NCBI RefSeq assembly: GCF_000230735.2
Contig: NC_019962.1
Location: 1,302,001-1,366,000 of the forward strand
Source of the DNA: Natrinema pellirubrum DSM 15624
Lineage (GTDB): Archaea; Halobacteriota; Halobacteria; Halobacteriales; Natrialbaceae
Length of the DNA stretch: 64,000 bases
Direction of reading: 5' to 3'
Below the pieces are notes generated by a model, which did not search any database, was not told the DNA's origin, and saw only the letters and a list, made by a program, of their open reading frames with translations. Made by a program: the position numbers and the translations under genes. This document shows, piece by piece, positions 8,684 through 17,181 of this stretch (the first letter of the stretch is position 1; every line of letters starts with the position of its first letter).

Positions 8684-9243
8684 AGTGGGAGTCACCGAAT
8701 GGGATGGATCTGGTCCGTTCGCTCTTCGTGAGAGGTGGCGATTCGAGAGAGGTCACAGGGGGGCAGCCACTGTCGGGGGGTCCACCGATACATTCCGGCA
8801 CGAGGATCGGTAAGCCATAGTGGTATTTTATAACGATGTACCTTATGCGCGTTTGGCACGTCCTTCGACAACGTAAGATCGTATTTCGGCCTGGAAACGA
8901 CTTGTTTCGAGCGGCGACCGGCCGGCACAATCTCTCGTTTGAAAGCCGACACAGCGCCAAGACGACTGAATTCGGGTTGAGATCGGTCGGTCGGACCGTT
9001 CCGGAACGGCGAATTTGAGCCGCTACAGCCGTTTTGTCGGGCAGCAATCGGCTATTTCCCGCGTTCGGGGGTCGCGTCATCGGTGAACGGTCGGCGTCCT
9101 TTATTCTCGTTTGCCCCCCTCGATACGACGATGCCCGGACGGGTATCGCTGGACATCGGCGGTGTTACCGTTGCTCTCGGGACGGCCCGAACTCGGTTCC
9201 GCACGACGGTCCCACGCCCGTCCGAGTACACCCCCCACCACCC
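8684..9243. other. Long intergenic region with a perfect 14-base palindrome
   Basis: No gene is supported in these 560 bases. A strong TATA-like ATTTTATAAC lies at 8825-8834 and could act in either direction. CCGTTCCGGAACGG at 8996-9009 is a perfect palindrome. A TTTATTCTCG patch is at 9100-9109. Short reading frames here are basic and unlike haloarchaeal proteins. Confidence 0.4.
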
Positions 9244-9435
9244 ATGAACGCCCACAAACACGACTGGAAGCCCATGGAATCGTCGACAGCCGGCGCTCGC
9301 TGTCGAAACTGCGGGACACACGTCACACAGCAGTTCGCTCGCGTCTTCGGCGATAACGGCGACGTCGTCCACGGCTGTCCGTCCTGTACCACCTATCGCG
9401 AGATGCAGTCCGGCGGCCACCTCCCCGGCGACTGA
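9244..9435 (+). CDS. DUF7563 small zinc-binding protein
   Basis: The 63-residue protein contains CRNCGTHVTQQFARVFGDN followed by a second CPSC pair, so four cysteines would bind one zinc. This is the haloarchaeal DUF7563 pattern. Such proteins are suspected nucleic-acid or protein binders but have no known role. The start at 9244 is the methionine next to the conserved core; the reading frame extends upstream without a conserved segment. It is a single gene, followed by a 350-base gap. Confidence 0.8.
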   Translation: MNAHKHDWKPMESSTAGARCRNCGTHVTQQFARVFGDNGDVVHGCPSCTTYREMQSGGHLPGD

Positions 9436-9785
9436 CCTCGGTCGGGCGTCGAGACGACGGTGACGCCGCTGCGACGGTACGTGGCCGCGATTCGTCGCTC
9501 CACCGGCCGCTTCGACGGTCGCGACGAGCGGTTCGTGAATCGATTCACAACGTTTCGAGGGGCGGTTGCTCTTCTCCGAGACGACCCGCTGACCGACAGC
9601 GCCGTCCGAGACGACCCGCTGCTGTACCCGCCCCCTACCCCGGCTCCCGATCCTCGCCGGCTCGCGGCTCTGGCCGGCGACCCCCGTAACCTGCAAAAGT
9701 TAAAGTCGCTGGTGTCAGAACTAGCGGGATATGGTCACTGGTGGTGGATCGCCCCTCGAGAATCGGCTCCCCTTCTCCCTGATCG
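9436..9785 (+). other. Intergenic region ahead of second DUF7344 gene
   Basis: No gene is supported. Two near-identical stretches, gagacgacccgctg, occur at 9577-9590 and 9609-9622. An AT-rich AAAAGTTAAAG at 9695-9705 may be the promoter of the gene at 9786. Confidence 0.35.
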
Positions 9786-10289
9786 ATGTCAGTTCAAACG
9801 AACCGAGCTGACCCGTTGGCGGAGAGCGAAGTGTTTCACATCCTCGGCAACGACAGGCGACGAGCGATCGTCCAGTTGCTCGCCGAGGACGGCGGACAGA
9901 TCGATGTCTCCGATGTCGCGACCGAAATCGCCGCGACCGAATCCGACACGACCCCGGTCCCGAACAACCTCTACAAGAGCGTCTACGTCTCCCTCCAACA
10001 GACGCATCTCCCCCAACTCGAGGAAGACGACGTGATCGAGTATGACTCCGACGCGAAGACGATCCAGCCCGGCCGGCACTTCGCCGAGGTCCTGCAGTAC
10101 GTCGACGGTCACGCCGACGACCACTCTCGAGTCCTGCAGTTACACCTCGGCTGTTGTCTCCTCGGGCTCGCGATCATCGCGCTGGTCGGGCTCGGCCTTC
10201 CGGTGGTTTCGGCCCTCGATCCGATCCTCTCGAGCGTGCTAGTGTTGCTCGTCGTCGGCGCGAGCAGTCTCTATCAACTGCTTGCTTGA
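9786..10289 (+). CDS. DUF7344 winged-helix membrane protein (paralogue)
   Basis: The 167-residue protein matches the layout of the 5805 gene. A winged helix (EVFHILGNDRRRAIVQLLAEDGG, given here in parts: EVFHILGND, RRRAIVQLL) ends with YVSLQQTHLPQLEEDDVIEYD. Two C-terminal transmembrane helices, about residues 120-140 and 145-165, follow. It is probably a membrane-tethered DNA-binding regulator. The two paralogues bracket the DUF1616/PadR region, which may mean they regulate surface functions, but no target is visible. Confidence 0.85.
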   Translation: MSVQTNRADPLAESEVFHILGNDRRRAIVQLLAEDGGQIDVSDVATEIAATESDTTPVPNNLYKSVYVSLQQTHLPQLEEDDVIEYDSDAKTIQPGRHFAEVLQYVDGHADDHSRVLQLHLGCCLLGLAIIALVGLGLPVVSALDPILSSVLVLLVVGASSLYQLLA

Positions 10290-10406
10290 GGACGATTGAC
10301 GCCGCTCTCCGGGTCGAGAACTGTCACAGGCGACCGCCCTGACCGGCCGGTCACTCGAGCCGTCGGTTCAAAATGAGAAAGCGCGCTGTCCGTTGGGGAA
10401 CTCTCC

Positions 10407-12698
10407 TTACGCGCCGACGAGTGCGGGTTCTTCGTCGGTGTCGTTCTCGAGACCGTCGTCGGTCCCGTTGTCCGCAGTTTCGTTGTCGGCGGTGTCGTTC
10501 TCGAGGCCGTCGTCGCCGTCCTCGAGTTCGGTGTCGTCAGTCTCGGTGTCGTCGGTCGCCTCGGTCAGTTCGAGGGTCGCGACTTCACCGGTCTGGTCGG
10601 CCAGGATCATGTGGATGTAATCGCCGGCCGCGAGGTCGCTCGTGTCGACCTCGAACTCGACGTCGTCGCTCGTGTCGACCTCGAACTCGACGTCGTCGCT
10701 CTCGTCGCCCTCGAGCGTGACGTTCTGTTCGTCGACGAGGTCACCGTCGAGACGGAACTGTGCCGTCTCGGTGCGTTCCTCGTCGCTCGGGTTCTCGATC
10801 GTCGCCGTCACGGTAATCGTCTCACCGACTTCGGCGCTCGTGGGTGCATCGAGGTTGCTGACCTCGAAGGACTCCGCCGATTCCGTCTCGTTGTCTATCG
10901 GCTCCTCTTCGGTTTCGTTGTCGGTCGGCTCGTCCTCGATCGGCTCGAGGCCGTCGTCGGTTTCGTTGTCCTCGGTTTCGTTGTCCTCAGTCGGCTCGTC
11001 TTCGATCGGCTCGAGGCCGTCGTCAGTTTCGTTGTCCTCGGTTTCGTTGTCCTCAGTCGGCTCGTCCTCGATCGGCTCGAGGCCGTCGTCAGTTTCGTTG
11101 TCCTCGGTTTCGTTATCGACCGGTTCGTCCTCGATCGGCTCGAGGTCGTCGTCGGTTTCGTTGTCTTCAGTCGGTTCCTCTTCGACCGGTTCCTCGTCCT
11201 CAACCGGTTCGTCCTCGACGGGCTGTTCGTCCATGCCCTCGAGGTTGACGTATACGGTGGCCTCTTCGATGGTCACCTGGATCTGGTCACCATCGTCCTC
11301 GACGGCCCCGTCGTCACCGTTATCGACACCATCTGCAGCGTCGTCGGTGTCGGTTTCGGTGTCGTTGGTCTCGGTGTCGAGATCCTCGCCGGTTCCGTCA
11401 TCGTTCGAGGGGGCGTCGGAAGCGCTCTGGATCTCGATGTTCTCGACGTCGACGGTGACCGTCACCTGCTCGAAGGACAGATCGCCGTTACCGAGCAGTC
11501 CGGCGGCGTCCGCCATCGTCTCGTCGCCCGTTTCAGTTTCATCGTCGGCCATCCCGTCGTCGCTGTCGACTGCGCCGTCGTCAGTGGCCGTCTCGTTTCC
11601 GTCGACGGTCGCCCCGTCGTCGGCCTGCTCGTCTTCGTATCCGGCGTCCGTCTCGCCGTCCATCGCGAGGTCGTCACCGTTCTCGCTGACGATGACAGTG
11701 AGCTGTTCGATCACGACGTTGATCGTTAGCCCGTCATCCATCGCCGGTTCGTCGTCGACGACATCCTCGTCTTCGTCAGCCGGTTCCTCGTCAACGACCG
11801 TTTCGTTGTCCTCTTCGACTGGTTCCTCGTCAACGACTGTTTCGTTATCCTCTTCGGCCGGTTCTTCGTCAACGACTGTTTCGTTATCCTCTTCGGCCGG
11901 TTCTTCGTCAACGACCGTTTCGTTGTCCTCTTCGGCCGGTTCCTCGTCAACGACTGTTTCGTTGTCCTCCTCGACCGGTTCCTCGTCAACGATCGTTTCG
12001 TTGTCCTCTTCGGCCGGCTCCTCCGCAACGGGTTCCTCGTCGGCCGCACCGACCGACACCACTGCGTCGTCGGTCACCGGCTCGTCGGCGGCCGTGAGGT
12101 ACGGCCCGTCGGCCGCACCCTCACTCTCGACGAAATCGTATTCCTCGTTGTCGTTCGTATCGCGATGCGGCATCGCGATCAGGGTCTCGTCCTCCTCGAG
12201 CGGTTCGTCGAGGGTGACTTCGACCTGTTCGTGGGTCCCCGCCTCGAGATACGCGGAGGTGCCGATAACGCTCTCGAAGACGTTTCCGACCAGCAGGCTG
12301 CTGTCGTGGATCGTCACGAAGCCGCCGCTCGCGAGCGTGACGTTCTCGACCACGACCGTCTGCCCGTCGGTCTCCTGGTCTTCGAACGTCACGTACGCGG
12401 ACTGTTGGCCGGCCGCGTCTTCCTCGAGGCCGGTTTCGTTGTCCGCCATCTCTCCATCGTCGTCATCGACCGCCATGTCGTCTTCGTCGGCAACTGTGTC
12501 GTCTGTCGTTGATTCGTCGACGTTCGTCTCGTTCGCCGAGTCGTATTCGCCGTCGCTGGCAGTGTCACCCGAATCGACGGCCCCAGAGCCCGAAGCTGCT
12601 GTGACCATCGCCCCGCCGGAACAAACTACCATCAGCGCGGTGAATACGACCAGTACCTGTTTGCGTGCGTTCATGGTTGCCGTAATGGCATCCGTCAC
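10407..12698 (-). CDS. Secreted acidic DUF7282 protein with two tandem-repeat arrays
   Basis: The protein is about 763 residues with a signal-peptide-like N-terminus (QVLVVFTALMVVCSGGAMVTA). If translation starts at the ATG at 12674 (MNARKQ) it is eight residues shorter. In order it has an acidic linker, a DUF7282 domain (about residues 95-215, QSAYVTFEDQ to VTDDAVV), a 13-residue repeat array, an acidic middle, a 22-residue repeat array, a CARDB-like domain (SFEVSNLDAPTSAEVGETIT onward), and an acidic end. Many NET/NGT sites could be N-glycosylated. No PGF-CTERM or sortase-like tail is visible, so how it stays at the surface is unclear. A winged-helix gene lies 131 bases upstream on the same strand. 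Confidence 0.85.
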   Translation of the reverse strand: MTDAITATMNARKQVLVVFTALMVVCSGGAMVTAASGSGAVDSGDTASDGEYDSANETNVDESTTDDTVADEDDMAVDDDDGEMADNETGLEEDAAGQQSAYVTFEDQETDGQTVVVENVTLASGGFVTIHDSSLLVGNVFESVIGTSAYLEAGTHEQVEVTLDEPLEEDETLIAMPHRDTNDNEEYDFVESEGAADGPYLTAADEPVTDDAVVSVGAADEEPVAEEPAEEDNETIVDEEPVEEDNETVVDEEPAEEDNETVVDEEPAEEDNETVVDEEPAEEDNETVVDEEPVEEDNETVVDEEPADEDEDVVDDEPAMDDGLTINVVIEQLTVIVSENGDDLAMDGETDAGYEDEQADDGATVDGNETATDDGAVDSDDGMADDETETGDETMADAAGLLGNGDLSFEQVTVTVDVENIEIQSASDAPSNDDGTGEDLDTETNDTETDTDDAADGVDNGDDGAVEDDGDQIQVTIEEATVYVNLEGMDEQPVEDEPVEDEEPVEEEPTEDNETDDDLEPIEDEPVDNETEDNETDDGLEPIEDEPTEDNETEDNETDDGLEPIEDEPTEDNETEDNETDDGLEPIEDEPTDNETEEEPIDNETESAESFEVSNLDAPTSAEVGETITVTATIENPSDEERTETAQFRLDGDLVDEQNVTLEGDESDDVEFEVDTSDDVEFEVDTSDLAAGDYIHMILADQTGEVATLELTEATDDTETDDTELEDGDDGLENDTADNETADNGTDDGLENDTDEEPALVGA
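10641..10700 (-). repeat. Exact 30-base tandem duplication inside the DUF7282 gene
   Basis: Bases 10641-10670 and 10671-10700 are identical and duplicate the ten residues DDVEFEVDTS in frame within the CARDB-like domain. Confidence 0.95.
10925..11180 (-). repeat. 66-base tandem repeats (22 residues) in the DUF7282 gene
   Basis: Units begin at 10925, 10991 and 11057, 66 bases apart, with a shortened unit from about 11120. They encode variants of EDNETDDGLEPIEDEPTEDN. All keep frame. Differences are mostly synonymous or conservative, so the array is under protein-level selection or recently expanded. Confidence 0.9.
11782..12015 (-). repeat. Six 39-base tandem repeats (13 residues) in the DUF7282 gene
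   Basis: Six consecutive 39-base units, with a decayed seventh after 12015, encode EPAEEDNETVVDE with A/V and I/V variation. Each carries one NET glycosylation sequon. Number of units could vary between strains by slippage. Confidence 0.95.
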
Positions 12699-12829
12699 GT
12701 CGTGGCTTCGGCGGATAAACCGGCAGAACCATTACGCTGAGAAATCGGAAACTACGGCCCAACAGTGGCGAATTCAGTCTCTCGTTCTGCTTCCGAAATC
12801 AACGGTTGCTGATAGGAACGGTGGCCGCG

Positions 12830-13324
12830 CTAGTCATCGCCGGCCTGTTCGGGCGATTTCGATGCGGTCGGTTCGTGTCCGGGAAGACAAACGAGGTTCT
12901 CCCGACCGAGGCGCAGTTTCGTGATCTGGCCGTCCTCCTCGAGATCGGCGAGCAGCCGACTGACCTTCGCTTTCGACCAGTCGACGGAGTCGACGATGTT
13001 CGATTGCTTCATTCGACCTCCATTGTCCCGGAGCAACTGTCGGACTCGCTCCCGGTCGGTGACGAACTCCTCTCGATCGGGCTCCGTCTCGTGACCGGCC
13101 TCTGGACCGTCGTATCGGTTCCGAGCGACGAGTACGCCACCAAGCAGTGCGAGTGCAACCATCCCGACGAGAGCCGCAAGGTGTGCGTTTCCCTCTAGTT
13201 GGAGCGGTTCAGCGGCTCGCGAAACCTCGGGTCGGAACCCGAACCCGACCGTCATCGCAACCGCCCCGTTGGTCGACGATTCGAACGCATCGACGACCGC
13301 GGACGCCCGTCGTCGGATAGTCAT
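12830..13324 (-). CDS. Membrane-anchored winged-helix regulator (DUF7343-like)
   Basis: The 164-residue protein has an N-terminal segment outside or at the membrane, one transmembrane helix (AALVGMVALALLGGVLVA, about residues 50-67), and a C-terminal MarR-like winged helix (RVRQLLRDNGGRMKQSNIVD, then KAKVSRLLADLEEDGQI). It should act as a membrane-tethered DNA-binding protein. It lies directly upstream of, and on the same strand as, the DUF7282 surface protein, so it may control that gene. A GGGGG ribosome-binding-like run precedes the ATG at 13324, and a TTATAAAAAA promoter-like stretch lies near 13390-13400. Confidence 0.82.
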   Translation of the reverse strand: MTIRRRASAVVDAFESSTNGAVAMTVGFGFRPEVSRAAEPLQLEGNAHLAALVGMVALALLGGVLVARNRYDGPEAGHETEPDREEFVTDRERVRQLLRDNGGRMKQSNIVDSVDWSKAKVSRLLADLEEDGQITKLRLGRENLVCLPGHEPTASKSPEQAGDD

Positions 13325-13802
13325 GCCCCCTGAGATGCTGTCGTTCGATGGTTCATGTCCGATACCCTCGTGACCGTCTCACAAGTCGTTTTTTATAACC
13401 CATATGCTGTTAGTCGCGTCGGTGTCTCTCATGCCGACCGAACGGTCCGTGCGTTCGACCGGTTCCGGTCGGACGTCTCATCGGTGATCGGCTTCTCCCG
13501 GTGGCTGGCGGGCGTCAGTCCTGTCGGTGCCGGGTTTCGGTTGACACTCCCTAGTCATGATATGGCCACTCGTTGCTCGACGGGAGGAATAAACCGGCCC
13601 GGACGTTTCGATCGGTTAGCCCGGATTCGCTCCGGATTCAGACGGTAATCCGATACTGGCGTGACTCTCCGTGGAACGAACACGGTCGGTAGTCACTCGA
13701 GATCGCCGGCAAGACGACGCCACATCGGTCAGTTCGGACGGCCGCGGTCTCCCGCGAGCGGCCCGTCGATGGAATCGCCAGGGAGAACTATCGAACACCG
13801 GG
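13325..13802. other. Intergenic region between winged-helix and epimerase genes
   Basis: No gene is supported; a 97-codon plus-strand frame at 13355 has un-haloarchaeal basic composition. The region holds a strong TATA-like run at 13389-13399 and a perfect inverted repeat, CGACCGG-TT-CCGGTCG, at 13456-13471. Confidence 0.4.
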
Positions 13803-14777
13803 TCACTCGCCGGGTAGTTCGACCGCCGTCTCGGTATCTCCGCGAGTCGGGACACCCGTATCGCGTTCGACCAGCGATCGGATCCCCGACTCGAGGCCGA
13901 CTCGCGCCTCGAACCCGAGTTCGCGGGCTGTTTTCGTGGTGTCGGCACCGCTGTGTCTGATGTCGCCGGGACGGGGCTCGCGGTGGACGATCGACGAGGA
14001 CGAACCGGTGGCGTCCCGAACGGTCTCGGCGAGTTCCCGGATCGTCGTCCGCTCGCCCGTGCCGATATTGTAGGCCTCGCCGACCGCGTCGGTTACAGCC
14101 GCTCGCAGGTTCGCACGAACGACGTCGCTGACGTGGACGAAATCGCGGCTCTGCTGGCCGTCGCCCTCGATCGTAATCGGCTCGTCTGCGCGGGCCTGCT
14201 CGAGGAACGTCGAAATGACGCCGCTGTAGGGGCCCTGCTGGCGGGGTCCGTAGACGTTGAAGTACCGCAGGGCGACGGTCGGGAGGTCGTACAGCTCCGC
14301 GTAGAGGCGGGCGTACTCGTCGAGCGCGAGTTTCTGGACGCCGTAGGGCGAGGTCGGATCCGTCGGTGCCGTCTCCGAGACGGGCAGCTCCGCCGGGTGA
14401 CCGTACACCGCGGCGCTCGAGGCGACGACGACTCGCGCGTCTTCCTGACGGGCCTGCTCGAGGACCAACAGTCCGGCCTCGAGGTTCGTCTGATTGCTCT
14501 GTCGAGGGTTGTCGACGCTCTGGGTGACGCTGACGACCGCGGCGTGATGGAAGATGACGTCGACGCCGCGAGCGGCCTCCTGCAGGGCGATCGGATCCCC
14601 CACGTCGCCCACGATCACCGTCGCGTCGTCGGGCAGGTGGGCCGGATTGCCGGTCGAGAAATCGTCGAGGACCCGTACCTCGTTGTGTGGCACCAGGGCG
14701 TCGACGAGGTGGCTGCCGATGAAGCCGGCACCGCCGGTCACGAGTACCGTGCTGTCGCGGATCGCTGGGGAGTCCAT
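13803..14777 (-). CDS. NAD-dependent sugar epimerase/dehydratase (GalE-like SDR)
   Basis: The 324-residue extended short-chain dehydrogenase acts on nucleotide sugars. It has the cofactor motif TGGAGFIGSHL (residues 14-24), the SSAAVYG segment with the catalytic serine, the YGVQK catalytic Tyr-Lys pair, and RYFNVYGPRQQGPYSGVIST, typical of UDP-glucose/UDP-GlcNAc 4-epimerases of the GalE/WbpP type. It stands alone and is divergent from the membrane protein at 14945. It could supply a UDP-sugar to the glycan operon at 1-5 kb, but that is inference. Substrate is not determined. Confidence 0.92.
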   Translation of the reverse strand: MDSPAIRDSTVLVTGGAGFIGSHLVDALVPHNEVRVLDDFSTGNPAHLPDDATVIVGDVGDPIALQEAARGVDVIFHHAAVVSVTQSVDNPRQSNQTNLEAGLLVLEQARQEDARVVVASSAAVYGHPAELPVSETAPTDPTSPYGVQKLALDEYARLYAELYDLPTVALRYFNVYGPRQQGPYSGVISTFLEQARADEPITIEGDGQQSRDFVHVSDVVRANLRAAVTDAVGEAYNIGTGERTTIRELAETVRDATGSSSSIVHREPRPGDIRHSGADTTKTARELGFEARVGLESGIRSLVERDTGVPTRGDTETAVELPGE

Positions 14778-14912
14778 CCACTGAAGCCACCGGATCCTCG
14801 CTGTTTAGTATCGCGCTCGTACCCCCGCTGATCTCGCGGTTGCGTGCGCGTAGGCGGTGCTTACGCTCGTCCTCGTCGACGGGTCGGCCGGCCCCGGCAC
14901 CATCGCAGCAAG

Positions 14913-14919
14913 CTATAAG
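14913..14919 (+). promoter_or_regulatory. TATA box for the 14945 gene
   Basis: CTATAAG lies 26-32 bases before the ATG at 14945, the spacing of a leaderless archaeal promoter. It decides that start over the upstream frame extension. Confidence 0.6.
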
Positions 14920-14944
14920 TCTCGTCGCCGAACACGTCGGATCG

Positions 14945-15325
14945 ATGTCGATCGCCATCGGCCACTTCGCGTTCGGGGCGGCGATGACGACGCTGGTCGT
15001 CACCTTTCTCGTTCCGACCGACCGGTATCCGCGAACGATCGTCCTGTTCGGTGGCGGATGGGCGATGCTCCCCGACTTCCACTGGATCAGCCCGATCGCA
15101 GCCGAGCGGCTCCGCGAACTCCACCAGACATCGGCGCTTACCGATATCTTCTGGCTGCACCGCACGTGGGACCGGCTCGATCCGACCGATTCGAAACCGA
15201 TCGCGGCAGGACTGCTCGCCGTCCTCTTCGTCGCGACGGCGATCGCGGAACGCCGGGAGTATCGGGTCCCGCGGTCGGTCGAAACGACCTATCGGGAGTA
15301 TCTTGACCTCGAGTCGGACGACTGA
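14945..15325 (+). CDS. Small conserved membrane protein, function unknown
   Basis: The 126-residue protein starts MSIAIGHFAFGAAMTTLVVT. It has hydrophobic segments at about residues 7-25, 34-45 and 85-100, with a charged C-terminal tail (REYLDLESDD). The GHFAFGAAM and MLPDFHW segments loosely recall metal-dependent membrane hydrolases, but the matches are too short to claim. The promoter 26-32 bases upstream supports this start. I do not recognise the family. Confidence 0.75.
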   Translation: MSIAIGHFAFGAAMTTLVVTFLVPTDRYPRTIVLFGGGWAMLPDFHWISPIAAERLRELHQTSALTDIFWLHRTWDRLDPTDSKPIAAGLLAVLFVATAIAERREYRVPRSVETTYREYLDLESDD

Positions 15326-15397
15326 GTCGCCGACCGCGATTCCGACGCCGCTCGGGACGCCGGTCGCCGCGGTCGGGTCGTGACCCGTTTGGGGAAG

Positions 15398-15404
15398 CTA
15401 TATG
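15398..15404 (+). promoter_or_regulatory. TATA box for the amidohydrolase gene
   Basis: CTATATG lies 26-32 bases before the ATG at 15430 and supports that start and a leaderless transcript. Confidence 0.6.
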
Positions 15405-15429
15405 CGCCGCCCTCGGCAACTGCCGGGCA

Positions 15430-16800
15430 ATGACCGTCGATCTCGTCGTGCGCAACTGTACCGTCGTCACGCCCGCGGGGCGGACGCCCGATGCGGGCGT
15501 CGCCGTCGAGGACGGGGAGATCGTCGCCGTCGGGCGGAGCGACCGGCTCCCCGGCGCCGACCGCGTCCTCGACGGCGAGGGGAACGTCCTCGTGCCGGGT
15601 ATCGTCGACGGCCACATCCACAACCGCGAGCCCGGCCTCGAGTACAAGGAAGACTGGGAGTCCGCGACGCGGGCCGCGGCCGCCGGCGGCGTGACGACCG
15701 TCGTCGGCATGCCCAACACGGACCCGGTCATCGATCGTCCGGACCACCTCGAGTTGAAGTTCGAACGCGGCGAGGCGTCGGCTCACGTCGACTTCCAGAG
15801 CTACGCCGTCGTCACGTCGGAGAACCTCGATCTCATCCCGGAGATCGCCGAGACCGGCCCGCTCGGGTTCAAGATCTTCCTCGGCTCGACGGTGGGTGAC
15901 GTCCCGCCGCCGAACGACGGCGAGATCATAGAGGCCATGGAGAAGATCCGCGAAACGGGCAAGCGACTGGGCTTTCACGAGGAGAACGGCGAGATCATCG
16001 ACCACTACACGGAGCGGTTCAAGTCGGAGGGGCGAAACGACCCCATCGATCACTCCCACTCCCGTCCCGTCATCGCCGAGCAGGAAGCCGTCGAACGCAT
16101 GATCACCTTCGCCGAGGAGACCGGCGCGAAGATCCACATGTTCCACGTCTCCTCTGGTTCGGCGGCCGAGGCCGTCGCCCGCGGGAAAGAGCGCGGCGTC
16201 GACGTCACCGCCGAGACGACGCCGCACTACCTCTGGTTCACCGAGGAGGTCATGCGCGAGAAGGGCAACCCCGCCCGCATCCAACCGCCGATCCGAAACG
16301 CCGCGGAACGCGAGAAACTCTGGCAGGTCGGGATCGACGACGGCGCGATCGACTCCATCGCCACCGACCACGCGCCCCACACCCCCGAGGAGAAGAAGGT
16401 CGACGACCCGTTCGGAAATACATGGGAGGCGATCTCGGGCTTCGTCGGCCTCGAGACCGAGGTACCGGTCATGCTCACGTTCGTCGATCAGGGGCGGCTC
16501 ACGATGGAGGAGTGGGTCCGCCGCCACTCGACCCGGCCCGCTCAGATCTGGGGCATGTACCCACAGAAGGGGTCGCTGCAGGTCGGCACCGACGCCGACT
16601 TCACGATCGTCGATCCCGACCGGGACTGGACGCTCGAGGACGCCGACGAACTCCACTCGAAAAACTGCGTCACACCGTTTATCGGCGAGTCCTTCACCGG
16701 GAAAGCGGTCGCGACGGTCGTCCGCGGCGAGATCGTCGCCGAGGACGGCGACGTCGTCGGTGAGTCGGGGTACGGCACCCGTGTCGACGTCGATACCTGA
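15430..16800 (+). CDS. Dihydroorotase/allantoinase-type cyclic amidohydrolase
   Basis: This 456-residue metal-dependent hydrolase opens or closes a cyclic amide ring. It has the metal motif DGHIHNREPG (H62, H64, R66) and MPNTDPV. A lysine in GFKIFLGST (K148) sits where dihydropyrimidinase, allantoinase and some dihydroorotases carry the carboxylated metal bridge. HMFHVSSG, ETTPHYL and ATDHAPH supply further metal and catalytic residues. The carboxy-lysine and the RIQPPIRNAAER segment lean towards the allantoinase/archaeal dihydroorotase side. PyrD lies 1.8 kb away, but an acid-catabolism set also follows, so the substrate could be dihydroorotate, allantoin or a hydantoin-like compound. It is a leaderless single gene. 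Confidence 0.85.
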   Translation: MTVDLVVRNCTVVTPAGRTPDAGVAVEDGEIVAVGRSDRLPGADRVLDGEGNVLVPGIVDGHIHNREPGLEYKEDWESATRAAAAGGVTTVVGMPNTDPVIDRPDHLELKFERGEASAHVDFQSYAVVTSENLDLIPEIAETGPLGFKIFLGSTVGDVPPPNDGEIIEAMEKIRETGKRLGFHEENGEIIDHYTERFKSEGRNDPIDHSHSRPVIAEQEAVERMITFAEETGAKIHMFHVSSGSAAEAVARGKERGVDVTAETTPHYLWFTEEVMREKGNPARIQPPIRNAAEREKLWQVGIDDGAIDSIATDHAPHTPEEKKVDDPFGNTWEAISGFVGLETEVPVMLTFVDQGRLTMEEWVRRHSTRPAQIWGMYPQKGSLQVGTDADFTIVDPDRDWTLEDADELHSKNCVTPFIGESFTGKAVATVVRGEIVAEDGDVVGESGYGTRVDVDT

Positions 16801-16890
16801 GTGAGACGGCGTCCTCTGTCCCTCGACGATCGTCGAAGTCGAATTGGCCGTTTCCCGTGACAATTCTCAGTGCCTGAAAGTAGCAACCTG

Positions 16891-16898
16891 TTTATATT
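16891..16898 (+). promoter_or_regulatory. TATA box for the 16936 gene
   Basis: TTTATATT lies 38-45 bases before the ATG at 16936, giving a short leader of about 10-15 bases. Confidence 0.5.
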
Positions 16899-16935
16899 CC
16901 CGTTTCGGCCTTCCGATGCCGACAGGGACCCCGCG

Positions 16936-17175
16936 ATGACCGATTCAGACTCTCAGACGGACGCAGGCGACGAAACGGACGGTACGGACAAGACGGAACA
17001 GCTCCGGTCGCTGTATCTCTCCGTGACCGACGGCGACGCCGAGCCGGTCGTCGAGACACAACGGGAGGACTCCGACCGCCGAGAAATCGACGAAGCGCGG
17101 GCCGACGAAGCCGTCGGACCGGCCGAACTCCACGGGCTCGACGACGCGATCGACGACCCCGAACCCGCCGACTGA
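16936..17175 (+). CDS. Small acidic conserved hypothetical protein
   Basis: The 79-residue protein is extremely acidic, with an N-terminal low-complexity run and a conserved-looking core, TEQLRSLYLSVTDGDAEPVV, then AVGPAELHGLDDAIDDPE. No catalytic motif or membrane segment is visible. It ends six bases from the convergent pyrD gene. The start at 16936 is chosen from the TATA box; the frame is open upstream to 16870. Function is unknown. Confidence 0.7.
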   Translation: MTDSDSQTDAGDETDGTDKTEQLRSLYLSVTDGDAEPVVETQREDSDRREIDEARADEAVGPAELHGLDDAIDDPEPAD

Positions 17176-17181
17176 CTCACC

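Noticed and set aside
10642-12924. 760-codon Ser-rich plus-strand frame
   Set aside because: It is the complement of the acidic DUF7282 gene; Ser-Ser-Ser runs are the antisense of Glu/Asp codons.
13355-13648. 97-codon frame in the gap after the winged-helix gene
   Set aside because: It has basic, low-acid composition, no motif, and no ribosome site; likely chance.
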